This document shows, piece by piece, positions 1-11,446 of a stretch of DNA of 64,000 nt. The position numbers and the translations under genes were made by a program. Origin of the DNA: Rotaria sp. Silwood1 (taxonomy: Eukaryota > Rotifera > Eurotatoria > Philodinida > Philodinidae); the NCBI GenBank assembly GCA_905250075.1, contig CAJNOP010000119.1, positions 398,771-462,770 of the forward strand. Reading direction: 5' to 3'. The notes beneath the pieces were generated by a model. The model saw nothing but the letters and a program-made list of their open reading frames with translations. It had not been told where the DNA came from and ran no database searches. Every line of letters begins with the position of its first letter. The first letter of the stretch is position 1.

Positions 1-135
1 AATATAAATTAAGAAGAAAATCTATCTCATATATGTAATTATAAGAGCAATAATTTTCATTTTTAAAAAAATTTTAAGAAATAGATATGATTAAAAAAAA
101 AAAAATTTAAAAATAATATTCATATTCTTATTTAG

Positions 136-771
136 TATTCAGAAGATGATGTACATCGTTCAATAAAATATAATATATGGTGTTCAACAGAACATGGAAA
201 TAAACGTTTAGATTCTGCTTTTCGTGAACGTGAAGGAAAAGGACCAATATATTTGTTTTTTTCTGTTAATGCTTCGGGACATTTTTGTGGTATGGCAGAA
301 ATGATGTCACCTGTTGATTATGAACATAAAACAGATGTTTGGCAAATGTCAAATAAATGGCAAGGTAAATTTGAAGTTAAATGGATTTATGTTAAAGATG
401 TACCAAATCAACAATTTCGTAATATACGTTTGGAAAATAATGACAATAAACCAGTAACAAATTCACGTGATACACAAGAAATACCACCTGAAAAAGGAAA
501 ATTAATGTTAAAAACTATGCATATGTATCGTGATAAAACATCAATATTTGATGATTTTCAATATTATGAATCAAAACAAGCAGAAGAAATAATTAAAAAA
601 CCTTCAAATAATGACTTTATGAATACTAATACTAATACACGTGGAAATAATAATAATAATAATAATAAACGACAATATTCATCAAATAAATCGTCAACTA
701 TTTCATCTGATCAACAACAACAACAACAGCAACATCAAAATGAAAATATGAATAATGAAGACAAAAACTAA
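136..771 (+). CDS. YTHDF: YTH-domain m6A reader, YTHDF type (3' exon, partial)
   Basis: This is the last coding exon (211 codons) of a cytoplasmic reader of N6-methyladenosine in mRNA. The 5' part of the gene lies outside the window. The exon opens after a clear acceptor (tttag at 131-135) with [15 protein letters not shown], the start of the YTH fold in YTHDF proteins. The three tryptophans of the methyl-adenine cage are all visible: one in [12 protein letters not shown], and two in [12 protein letters not shown]. The conserved stretches [16 protein letters not shown] and [18 protein letters not shown] follow. The YTH domain ends near codon 155. The tail is low-complexity, rich in Asn and then Gln, and ends at taa 769-771. 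In known YTHDF proteins the low-complexity region lies mainly N-terminal, so the C-terminal Asn/Gln tail is slightly unusual. The downstream neighbour URM1 is on the same strand, 711 bp away. Identity is certain; the paralogue is not assigned. Confidence 0.93.
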   Translation, partial: YSEDDVHRSIKYNIWCSTEHGNKRLDSAFREREGKGPIYLFFSVNASGHFCGMAEMMSPVDYEHKTDVWQMSNKWQGKFEVKWIYVKDVPNQQFRNIRLENNDNKPVTNSRDTQEIPPEKGKLMLKTMHMYRDKTSIFDDFQYYESKQAEEIIKKPSNNDFMNTNTNTRGNNNNNNNKRQYSSNKSSTISSDQQQQQQQHQNENMNNEDKN

Positions 772-1482
772 AACAATATCAATATGCACGCGTTTTTCTT
801 TTTGTTTTTTTTTAGACTATACTAATTTATATCCTCTCGCTTTCTATGCTGGGAAACTCTTCATTTTCTTTGTGCGTGTGTGCGTGTGTGAACTTTTTAG
901 TAGACATCATTCATCACTCTCTGTTTTTGCGTGTGTGTGTATATTTGGGTATGAGGTTATTTGTTTTCTTTTGTTTCATTCTAACACTTTGTGCTAACAC
1001 TATACTACAACAACAATTTGTTGTTGTTGTTATTGTTTCATGATTTTTCTTTTGTTGTTGTTTGTTTTTCTCAATGCCGAAACAAGTTTATTCATTCTCA
1101 TTTATGTGTTTTCATTTTTTCTTGATTGGTATCGTCTAAGCTATTTCACATTATAGTTCATCTTGCTTAACAGTTTCTTCTTTTTTTCTCCTCTTGTTTT
1201 CTTTTTTTGTTGTCCCTATAACATTTCATTTATATATCCTTCATCCGCGTGCATGATGATTATCATTGTTTTTTTTTTGTTTTTTTATTTAACGTCGTCG
1301 TTCGATTGCACACATAGTTTTTTTTTCTACTCTTGTATGCGTGTCGTCATTTTTTGTTTTGTTGTTGGCTTGTTTTCTTTTTGCAAGAGAGTTCTATTAT
1401 ATAACTTTAAGAAAAAAAAAACCGAAAGTACATGATGAAGGAAAAACAAAAAACAACACGTTCGATTTTTTCAGGATAGATT
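772..1482. other. YTHDF-URM1 spacer
   Basis: There is no gene here. The stretch is T-rich, with a TG-rich patch near 870-945 and many poly-T runs, and probably holds the YTHDF 3'UTR. The short open frames in it are low-complexity Phe/Cys/Val-rich translations of T-rich DNA. A polypyrimidine tract followed by cag ends at 1474, eight bases before the URM1 start. Confidence 0.6.
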
Positions 1483-1776
1483 ATGCATTTGACTCTTGAA
1501 TTTGCTGGTGGTGCAGAATTACTTTTTGGAAAACAAAAAAATCATTCAATTGATTTACCAGATAATAATTCACCATGGACTATACGAACATTACTTGTAT
1601 GGATACGTGAAAATCTTCTTCGTGAACGTCCAGAATTATTTATTCAAGGTGATTCAGTTCGACCTGGAATTTTAGTTCTTGTAAATGATATCGATTGGGA
1701 ATTATTAGATGGTCTTAATTATCAATTAAAATCAAATGATAATATTTTGTTTGTTTCTACGTTACATGGTGGATGA
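1483..1776 (+). CDS. URM1: URM1, ubiquitin-related modifier / tRNA sulfur carrier
   Basis: A single-exon gene for a 97-aa ubiquitin-fold protein. In eukaryotes URM1 is activated at its C-terminal glycine by the E1-like MOCS3/Uba4. It carries the sulfur used to thiolate wobble uridine of Lys, Glu and Gln tRNAs in the cytosol, and can also be conjugated to proteins under oxidative stress. The sequence matches the family end to end: [11 protein letters not shown] near the N-terminus, [20 protein letters not shown] in the middle, DWELLDGL, and the required C-terminal LHGG directly before the stop. The length is normal for the family (about 100 aa). The start is fixed by the family's N-terminal beta strand. 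A tttttcag acceptor-like site ends at 1474, only eight bases upstream, so the mRNA may have a 5'UTR intron or a trans-spliced leader. LRRC58 converges from the other strand, with its stop 117 bp away. Confidence 0.96.
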   Translation: MHLTLEFAGGAELLFGKQKNHSIDLPDNNSPWTIRTLLVWIRENLLRERPELFIQGDSVRPGILVLVNDIDWELLDGLNYQLKSNDNILFVSTLHGG

Positions 1777-1893
1777 AAAAAAAAAATCTTGTTTTTTTTT
1801 ATTTTAATACACACACATATATATATATATAGAAGTATAATATGTAAAGAACTTTCATTTTGATAAACAATTCAGAAAAAAAGAACGAAGAAT

Positions 1894-3308
1894 TTAACCG
1901 AGTAGTACTTTTTTAAATTTATTAGTCATATCTTTTGTTGGTAGATTTTCTGTATCATCAGAATCAGATGATGTCATTTGAAATGTTGGTGTTGATGTAC
2001 ATGCAGGTGTACATAGAAATTGAAGTAAAGGTAAATAAAATTTACCACAAAAATCGACAAATTTAACATTTTTATGGTAACTTTCAAAATAAACACCTAA
2101 ATAAGAAGAAACAAAAAAGGAAAATTTTAACCAAAGATAAATAAATAAAATTAACCTTTGCATTTCGGATTTAAACATGATTTAGCTGAATTTAAATATT
2201 CAACAAGACTTTTTGGTATTGTTCTATCATCATAACGTAGTTTATGAAATTTTATTGTTCTACCAGATAATTCTTTTAATGTTGGTACATCATATGTTAA
2301 ATCTCGAACAAAACGTACGACAAGTGGATTATTTCTTAAACTTAATTCTTGTAAATCAAGACGTATAATGTCTGGCGGCAAAGCACTAAATTGATTGTTA
2401 TGTAATGAAAGTGATTTTAAACGGATTAAACCTAAAAAGAAGAAAAGCAAATTTGAGAACGGAAATACAAAAAAGAAAAACAACAGATGTTTGTTTTGTC
2501 AACTTACGAGAAATCGAAGGTGGTAGTGTACGTAAACGATTTCCACTTAAGTTTAAAACCACTAAAGAACACATGTGACCAATCGAATCTGGCACATTAC
2601 CAATTTGATTTCCACCCAAATATAGAATTTCAACTCTACAGAAAATAAAAATAAAATATAAAAAAAACAATTGTACACACAGATTGATTTTTCTAACTTG
2701 ATTAATGTATGAAATAAATCTGGTAAAAATATTATTTGATTTGAACCCAAATAGATTTCTTTCAAATTAAACATTTGAAATAATTGATAAGGAAATTGTT
2801 TGAGACGATTTCCACCTAAATTAATAACTTCTAATTGTTTTAATTGTTCGAGTTCTTTTGGTAATGATAAATCATCAAGAGAATTATTTTTTAAATATAA
2901 ATTTTTTAAATTTTTTAATAAAGATATTTCAGATGGTAATTGAACCAATTGATTATTTGATAATTCAATTGTTATTAATGATTGAAAATGTTCGATTTCT
3001 GGTGGAATACTTAATAACATATTAGAATTTAATTGAAAATTTTTTATGCGATTTGGATGTTTAATTGAATTAAATAAATCATTTACATCAAGTTTGGAAA
3101 TATTTCGATGAGAATAATCGATTGTATCATCAAAGATTGTTTGTGAACTAAAAAAAATAAAAATTTCAATAAAAAGACCCTTAGTTTTTCTTTAAATATT
3201 AAAAAATCAATACCTGCAATCACAATCTTCTTCATCTTCATCAAAGTCATCATCAAAGTCGTAATCACCTTCATAATCATCAGCAGTTGATGATGCTGCT
3301 GCCGCCAT
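1894..3308 (-). CDS. LRRC58: LRRC58-like leucine-rich repeat protein
   Basis: Five exons (3214-3308, 2698-3147, 2508-2635, 2156-2431, 1894-2096) join in frame to 383 aa, close to vertebrate LRRC58 (about 370). The N-terminus (MAAAASSTADDYEG) leads into an Asp/Glu-rich segment. Exons 2-4 carry about seven leucine-rich repeats with the LxxLxLxxNxL pattern (for example LKNLYLKNNSL and VINLGGNRL). The C-terminal part is diagnostic: LSGRTIKFH, then SAKSCLNPKCKGVYFES, KFVDFCGKFYLPLLQFLC, a Ser/Asp-rich linker and a terminal KKVLLG. The conserved cysteines of this tail are present. The vertebrate protein has recently been described as a cullin E3-ligase substrate adaptor linked to cysteine metabolism; that role is transferred by homology only. 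An acceptor-like ttttag lies about 20 bases 5' of the ATG. The start is the first Met of the acidic exon. Confidence 0.9.
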
Positions 3309-4562
3309 TTTTTGCGTATTGATTTATCTAAAATAGAAGCATATGATTTTTGGGTCCTCTCTATTACATATATTATCATGTGACAAACAGAAGAAAGAAT
3401 AAAGAGAATGCTTCAATCTATGTGAAATCCAGAAAAAAAATATAACCCTATAGAATAATACGAACGATTTTTTGATGCAATGTACTTTTATATAAAACCT
3501 ATATGATAGAGATTGAGGCTCATGTTGTGTTTTATTCGTTACAAAATAAGAAAACAAATCTGAATGATATACTCTTAATAAATAAATGCATCATTTTATC
3601 ATTTGAAACTGAGATAGTACTAAAAAAATGCCGAGTCATATGTCAATGCAACACTATAGGCCTAAATCTGATCTTTTCACTATTTTTATTTACAATCGCA
3701 AGAGATTATCTAACCTAACAAACAGATAATAAACGAATAGAATCCAAAGTTTCACCATACATTCACCGAATGGCACAACGCATGTTGACGAAATGTACTT
3801 TTCTCCAATAAATCTCTTTGTTTTTCGAGGTAACTTGATGTGTTCTATGCATTTTTACCAGGAAGAAGAAAAGAAAGAAAAAAGAAAAAAAACAAAACCA
3901 GTCAAGACTCCAAGTAAATAACTAATTCGTTATATAACAATCGATAAGGTTGCTCATACTCATAGAATAAATAAAGAAAAATGTCAGGTCAAAGTACAGA
4001 ATAGTTCGAATATCGAAGATCTAAATATTTCTATATGAAACAAAATGAAACGAAACAAAATATTGAATGGTGGAAAAAAAAACAGTATTAACTCTATCGT
4101 TTGATTGATCTTACATTCATTTTCATGTTATCTAGATATCATAAATATAGAAACTCAAGGACAAAAACGTGCACTTATTTCTATTTTTTCATAGAGAATA
4201 TATCTGTTTTTTATTGTTTCACCAAACCATATTACCTGCAAAGGTGCTTTGATAAAAAATGGCTATGCAGAAAATTAGACGAAGTATGTAATACAATGAA
4301 AGTCGATTCGAAAAGCGAATTCTATTCATATAGGTATAGAATATTTTCCTAAAAAAAAATAATAATCACTTCGATTAGTCAAAGTATTCTGTTGCATCTG
4401 TTTCCGTTTTGTATAATTTTAAATTTCAAAAAAAATCGATTAAAATAAACATATAAACAATTATCTTTTTGTATCAACAAAGAAAGAAGAACAATAATTT
4501 TCTTTTTTTTTCACAAAGTCATTTATCTGTTATTATTATTATTATTATTATGAAATGTACAA
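3309..4562. other. LRRC58-protocadherin intergenic region
   Basis: About 1.25 kb between the LRRC58 start and the protocadherin stop, so it should hold the LRRC58 promoter and the protocadherin 3'UTR. Several 70-85 codon open frames occur on both strands, but none resembles a protein or has a coding look. An ATT/ATA microsatellite lies near 4532-4552. Nothing else was seen. Confidence 0.5.
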
Positions 4563-7500
4563 CTAAACAAATGATTCTTTATCAAATGCACGACGATTTA
4601 ATGCATCAAGTACATCTTGTACACTAGGATAATAATAAAGTCTATTATTATTCGTTGATCTATTCGTTGAATTATTTGTATTTCCAATTTGATCTGTTGT
4701 TAGTGATCTTGTTAATGTATATGAACGAGCTGTTGAATCAATATCTGATGGATTTATTGCAGAATTTCTTTTTGTTGTTAATACATATTGTTGTTGATGA
4801 TATTTTTTTGGACGTTCAATGACTGGATTTGAATGATAATTATTTATTGGTACAGGACGTTTTATTGAATGTCCAATATTTGGTTGATATGGTGTTGATA
4901 TAGCTGATGATGGTATTGTACTAATCTCAATTGATGGAAAATCATGATCAATAGGTTCAAATTGATAATCATTATGTAAAATTGTACTTGCATTTTCACA
5001 TAACATTCGATTATTATTATTCATTTGTCTCCAAATATCGTCATTTTCATTATCTTCATGATAAGATGTATTTGTTGCTAAAAATGAAAGAAAATATATT
5101 TTTTTCAAGAATCTCTTAAAAAAATAAGAATATTTGTTTTATATATATATATATATAGATAACAATAAAGAAAAAAGAAAGAAAGAAGCATATGTTATGT
5201 GCTAAATCATCTTTCAAGGCACTGATGAATAATACTGATTTCTTCTCGCCTGTCAGTTTTTCTAGGCAAGTAACTCTCTTGAGAGATACAAACACGCACA
5301 TGATACAAAAAAAAACGTTGAAAAAAAAAATTTTAATCCAATATTTTCTAGAGTTATTTCTCCAATGGGATCATACATGGAGTAACGAAGTTCTTTTCTT
5401 GAAAAAGTAGAATATAAAAGAAAAAAAAAACATACCGGCATCTGTCAACATTGTCTCTCTTGAATTCATCATAGATGATAACTGACAACGAGAACAAGAA
5501 GTATGTAATCGTGAAAAACTTGTTGAACGAAGTGTAGCTTGTGTATGATGATTTCGAATAGCAATAGAATTTAAATTAGCTGAAAGGTTATTATTCGATG
5601 GTAAATAACCAAAATGAACACCGTTTCCAAACTAAAATAAATGAAAAAAAAATGTAAAGAAAATGTTTACATACTTAGCGATATTAAATGAAAGAATCTC
5701 TTTTTTCTATTCACTCATTTTCTTTCTTTCTTTACACTTTTGAACAATGAACTTTCAAAAACTAACACTCTATTCTACTTTTATATTCTTTACTCTTTTT
5801 CTTATATCTATATATAATATATGAATATAAGCTATTATTTAGTTCTACTTGAAACATTTAATTATAGTCTGTATCTGTATAAAGCTGCATATAGAAAGAG
5901 ATTACAAACATTATCAATGTTACTATTCACTCAACGAGACAATCAACTATCTTTTCTTCTTTTTGCAATGAAGAAAAAGCAGTAATAGAGAAAAAAAAGG
6001 AAAGATGTCGATGAATTTCCGTCTTGTTTTGTTCGTTTCTCATTTTTCTCTCTTCTCTCTTCTATTTTCTTTCTTTCTTTTTTGTTCTCAAATAAATAAC
6101 CGAACATCATAATTGTAATTTTTCTCGTTTTGAGAACATCAATTTCGTCTATCATTATTATCCTCATCATAACATTAACGTGCAAAATCAAGCAAACGAT
6201 CGATTAATCATACAATATGTGAAAGCTTGACTAACTTCATAATTGACCTTCATGAGTTACTTTATTCTGCGTTTTTTTTTGTTTATATATATATCTATAT
6301 ATCTATATGTGCTGAAAGACAGTTTCTTTTCTTTACTTTCCATTCAAATGGACATGAAAAACAGGAAAAAGAAAGAAAATCGACGGTCTTTTTTTCTTAG
6401 ATTTCCGTTCTTTGATGTTTGATTGATGTATTGACTAATATATATATATATCTATCTATCTATTCTTTTGGTAGAAAAAATTGAAACTTACATATCGAAT
6501 ATTCGATTCATTTGCTGCACAACCAGAAGTTAAAACAAAATTAGCATCAGTTATAATATGATCAGCATCATAACTTGTATCTTCAATTTCATCATCATCA
6601 TGTGTTAATGTTTCTTTTTCATATTGTTGTTGAGAATTAATTGGAAGTGAAAATGATTTAGGTAAAACTGTAATTGGTTGATTAATTATTTCATGTTGTC
6701 TTACTTGAATTTCAAATTGTTGATGTTGTTGTTCATTTTCTTTTCGTTTTTTTATTGATATACGATTATAACGATAACATGTCCATATAGCAGTAAGAAC
6801 AAGTATAAACCAACTTATAATTAATAATATAAGAAAATGCCATTGAAATTTTTGTAAAAAAAATTGTGAAAAAAAATTTTTTTGTCTTATTAAAAATGGT
6901 ATTGAAGAAGTTGTTAGAAAAAAATTTTCATCATTTTCTTCATCATTTATTAAACGATGAGTTAAATTAAATTTTAATGTATAAAAACGTTCACGTGATA
7001 TAGGTAAACCATGATCACGTAAGAGAAATGCAAGTATATATATTCCATCAGGTACTGTTACATTTACTTTAGTTATTAATATTGATGAATTTGTAAGATT
7101 ATTTTTTATTAAATGAAAATAATCATTTGATGTACAATTAAGACATTCAATTGAAACTAAACCATTAAGATCATTATCAAGATCAATTGGTTTAAATGTA
7201 TAAATAATTGTTTCTTCATTATTTATTTGTTCAATTAATAAATCAAATGGATTTGATAAAAATGGTTCATATGGTAAATTATCATTAATATCAAGAATTT
7301 GAATTTGTATATATGTTGGAAGTGAATAAGATTTTAATATTGAATCATACATTAATATTGATAGATTATAATTTGATTGTAATTCACGATCAAGTATAAC
7401 TAATGTACGTATAAAACCTTGAGAATCAATTGAAAATAAATTTGATAAAGATTCATTTCGATAAGAATCAACAAATAAAAAATCAATCGTAGAATAATTT

Positions 7501-10500
7501 ATTGTACTAAATCAAAAAAATAAAATTCTATCTTCGTTTCATTAAGAAAAAGATGATAAATAATTAATTCAAGGTATTATATCATGATTTTTACTTAATT
7601 TTCAGCTATGACCTTCAAAAATCGATGAAAAATATGGAATACAATCTTTCAATGTAAGATACGTCTCAATATTCAATAAATTTTATCTTTTTGAGGATTT
7701 CAAAAGTTGAACATAAATTGAAAAACAAAAACAAAACAAAGTCATAAGAATTATGTCAACTCAAAGAACTTGTGGGCAAGTTTGAATATATAAGGAAGGG
7801 TGTAGCTGTATTTCAAGCGTGAAAGGTAATTTAAGACTTCATCCATCCTCATTATCTTCCAAACTCATACATTCAATCAACTCCTATTCTCTATCTTAAA
7901 CCACACCCACATCCTCACTCTTTATGATAGCTTGAAATCTTAGAGTTTGTGTTTTTTTCTTTTTGTAGATAAATGAAATAATGTTTAGAAAGTCTTCTAG
8001 AATTTAGACAAATCACGAAATTTCATTACTCTTATAACTTCATATGAAAATTATATTTAGAGAATTTATAAATCTTTCTTTTTCATATTTTTTTATGTTT
8101 TTTTTCACCTTGATGTTTTAATTGATGAATTTGAATTAAATAATTCAATATCAACATCTTCAATTGTTGATAAATTAATATATTTTTCAACTGGTTCTTG
8201 TTCATCTCTATCTCCAATTGTTAATCTTCCAATAATAGTTCCAATAGGTGAATTTTCTTGAACATCAAAATGATAAAGATCATGTATAAAATAAGGTACA
8301 TGATCATTCAGATTATTTACTTGTATATCAACAATTACCATTGATGAATATTTTCTATTTGGATAACCAAGATCATATGCACGTATACCAATACGATAAA
8401 ATTCACATTGTTCACGATCAAGTATATGTTTTGTACGTAATATTCCTAAACGCATATCAATTGAAAATATTTGACGTTCTTTAATAATTAATTCATAACG
8501 AACAGTTCCATTTTTATCTTTATCAATATCATATGCATGTAAACGAGTAAGAATTGTATTTTTTGGTTGATTTTCATTAATTTTAATATGAAAATATGTT
8601 TGATCAAATATTGGAGAATTATCATTAATATCAAGAAGTGTTATATAAATAAATAATTCTGATTGAAGTGATATAAATGATGATTTCATTATATAAGAAT
8701 TTATATCTGAACGACGTTTAAGAAAATCATCTATATTTAATGATGAACTTTGTCTTGATGATAAACGTCTTTTTTCAGTTCGTATTGGACGATCACCATT
8801 ATCATTTGCTATTAAATGTAAGATATAATTTTCATATTTATCACGATCAAGCATTCGAACAGCAAATAAACCATATACATTTGGACGAAATACAGATAAA
8901 CGAAAAAAATCTGATGCACGACATAATGTTAAATTATCTTCAATAGAAAAACAGATGTTGTTTTTTTTTTTTTTTGATTTTAAAATATATTATTCTTATT
9001 TCTTTTACCTATTTGAACACCCTCTGGTGAACATCGAATATATGTTTGTAATTCAAGTGATAGAATACCATTTGATGTTTGATCATTATCACGTAAATGA
9101 AGTAAACCAAGTAATGTATCAGCTGATAATGGTTCTTCTTTGATTATATGAATTAATTGAGCATCATTGTCAAGAAGATTTATATTTGAACGAAATGAAT
9201 TCAAAAGACGACTTTGTTCTAAAACGAATTTAGAAAAAAAAACTCATTAATCTATTTTAAAGTCTATAATAAAGTCAAAGATATTATACATCACGAAATT
9301 CATAGGGAATTGTTATTATCATAATAATTATACAAAGCAAAAGAAATAAATTTGTCTATAGAAGTCTAGTCTCAAGTAATTTCTTTGATTTAAATGTAAA
9401 GCTTTAAAATTGTTTTGTTTAATATTGTTTAGATAACAGATTGTTTTCTCAGCACTCGACACATTTCTATAAAATAGACTAGTGACGAAGCTGCCTATGG
9501 GCTATTGTCCATGTAGTTCTTTTTGAAGATGAGAACAATTGCTCAATGCTCAAAATGTCCTGACTATGTTCAAGACATAAACCATAAAATCGTGTAAAAT
9601 CGAACATATTGATTGTTTCCTTATGCTATTTAGAATAGTATATAAATCTTGATACAACAACAATTAATTTCCGATGGAATTATTAAAAACTATTTATAAA
9701 GATAGAAGACAATTAAGAAATGTAAAATGAATCAAAATCACGGAACTCCAGATTTTTAGATTTTTAATATGAACATATCGGTTACAATAGTGTTCACAAT
9801 TATAATAAAAAAGTATCTGCAATCTTACATTAAAAATTTACAGATATGGCAATAAAAACAAAAAAACAAACTTTTGTAGGGCGAATTTTTGGATTAATTT
9901 CAGTTTTTCTTCACCTTTTTTTTTTAATGTCCGTTTTTTTATCAGAAGATCATAGAAAACATGGTCTGTCCATTATTTTCTTCAACACTTTGCATTCGCT
10001 CAAGTGAAATTCTTCCAAAAATATTTTCACGAAGTTTTCTGCAAGCTGATCGTTGCAGGATCACGTTTTTTTTAGCAGTCTCATAGATGTAACAAATTCA
10101 TGTAATTTTTATAAATTTATTGATTCCTCAAATTACTATTTAGATTTCAGATGGATGCTTAAGGTAACTTCTAAAAAAAAATTAAAACTACTTCATTCTT
10201 ATAACTTTGGATCAGAGATGTCCATCACGGCTGAAACTCTGCCGCTACCGCGCCGCGGCATTAGAAAAAAAAAGTTACCGCGCCGCGATGGTTTATAAAA
10301 AAAAGTCACCACGTCGCTGCCACGCCGCGATGAGCTTTTAAGAAACCTGCCGCTGCCGCGCCGCCATGGACATCTCTGCTTTGGATAGTATGGTATCTTA
10401 ATAATTCTAATTCAAAGCAATATTAACATAATATTTGTAAGTAATGAAAATAGTTGACTCTCTTTATCTCGATTACTTGAGAAATATATATTGTCAATTT

Positions 10501-11446
10501 TTATTTTCGATACATTTTATTTTACTAACCATAGTTTAAAGATGGATTTGATATATTCATAAATCTAATACTATCATCTTGTTTATCTTCATTTGGCATT
10601 GTAAAAATAATTTGTGGTTTTTGATCATTAACATCTTCAACAGTTATAATTATATCTGCATAGGATGGTATTGATGGCCATAATGTAGCTTCAACATCAC
10701 CATGATCTTTTGCTTCAACCATAAGTGTATAATCTCTTTTTGTTTCATAATCAAGTGAATCATCCAATAAATATAATTCTCCAGTATCTTTATCAATTTT
10801 AAACATTGTTCTATTACTTGTTTGTATAAGATCATGACCGAATAAAGTATAAGAAATTTTTCCATTAAGAAATATATCTGGATCATGAGCTTGTATACGA
10901 CCAATTAATGAACCTGGTTGAATATTTTCAGGTATAATAAAATGAAAATGTTCACTTTCAAATTGTGGTACATGATCATTTACATCAAGAATAACAATAG
11001 ATAATTGAATTGTTATTATATCATTATCACTTAAATCATTTTCATCTATTAATTGTCGTCGTATTGTATACATAGGTGTTTGTTCACGATCAAGTAAACC
11101 AATAACATGTAAATTTAATGTACAACTTTCATTTTTTGATAATTCTATTTCAAATGGTATATCATAACGATGATATACATTAGATTTTATTGAATATTTT
11201 AAACAATATGATGAATCAAATGTATCAATTATTTGTGTATGACCAATAGGAACATCTTCTGAAACGAATAACCTTAAGAAGATTTTGGATTAATTATAAA
11301 ATTATTAAAAAAAAAGTTTCTTTTAATACATACATATATGTTCGATTACGTTCAGCTAAATTTGAAGATATAGATGAATTTTCATCATCAGTTCTTGTTA
11401 ATGAAATCATACAGAATAGAATCAAGACATTACTTAATGGCAACAT
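4563..11446 (-). CDS. Protocadherin-type cell-adhesion receptor
   Basis: Seven exons (11334-11446, 10530-11272, 9009-9218, 8109-8937, 6492-7506, 5436-5631, 4563-5077) join in frame to 1,206 aa. A signal peptide (MLPLSNVLILFCMISLTRT) precedes six cadherin repeats. Calcium-binding linkers are visible as DVNDHVPQF, DVNDQKPQI, DINDNSPIF, NLNDHVPYF and DINDNLPYE. LDRE-type motifs lie inside the repeats. The third repeat carries a long insert (exons 3-4). One membrane helix (HFLILLIISWFILVLTAIW, about residue 855-875) is followed by a ~330-residue cytoplasmic tail rich in Asn, Gln and Ser. The last residues, DKESFV, fit a class I PDZ ligand. No catenin-binding region of classical cadherins is visible, so it is a protocadherin-type adhesion or signalling protein at the plasma membrane, probably calcium-dependent and homophilic. 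The 1.3-kb intron 9219-10529 carries a MITE. Orthology to a named vertebrate protocadherin is not claimed. Confidence 0.9.
10213..10378. mobile_element. hAT-type MITE with perfect 8-bp target duplication
   Basis: A 166-bp non-autonomous element in a protocadherin intron. It is bounded by perfect 13-bp terminal inverted repeats (cagagatgtccat at 10213-10225 and its reverse complement at 10366-10378). It is flanked by a perfect 8-bp direct repeat, ctttggat (10205-10212 and 10379-10386). Termini beginning CAGRG and 8-bp target duplications are typical of the hAT superfamily. The interior is strikingly GC-rich for this region, with repeated ccgcgccgc-like blocks separated by poly-A, and can fold on itself. 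It has no coding capacity. Confidence 0.92.

Noticed and set aside
3309-3330. Shared leader word ataaatcaatac before LRRC58 and nanos start codons
   Set aside because: Twelve matching bases in AT-rich 5' leaders, absent from the other genes; probably chance.
7507-8108. Possible MITE in a protocadherin intron (gggtgtagct near 7798 and accacaccc near 7900)
   Set aside because: The complementary words are too short, and no flanking duplication was found.
10053-10298. Open frame covering half of the GC-rich MITE
   Set aside because: It crosses the MITE boundary; its Pro/Arg-rich end is only the ccgcgccgc repeat.
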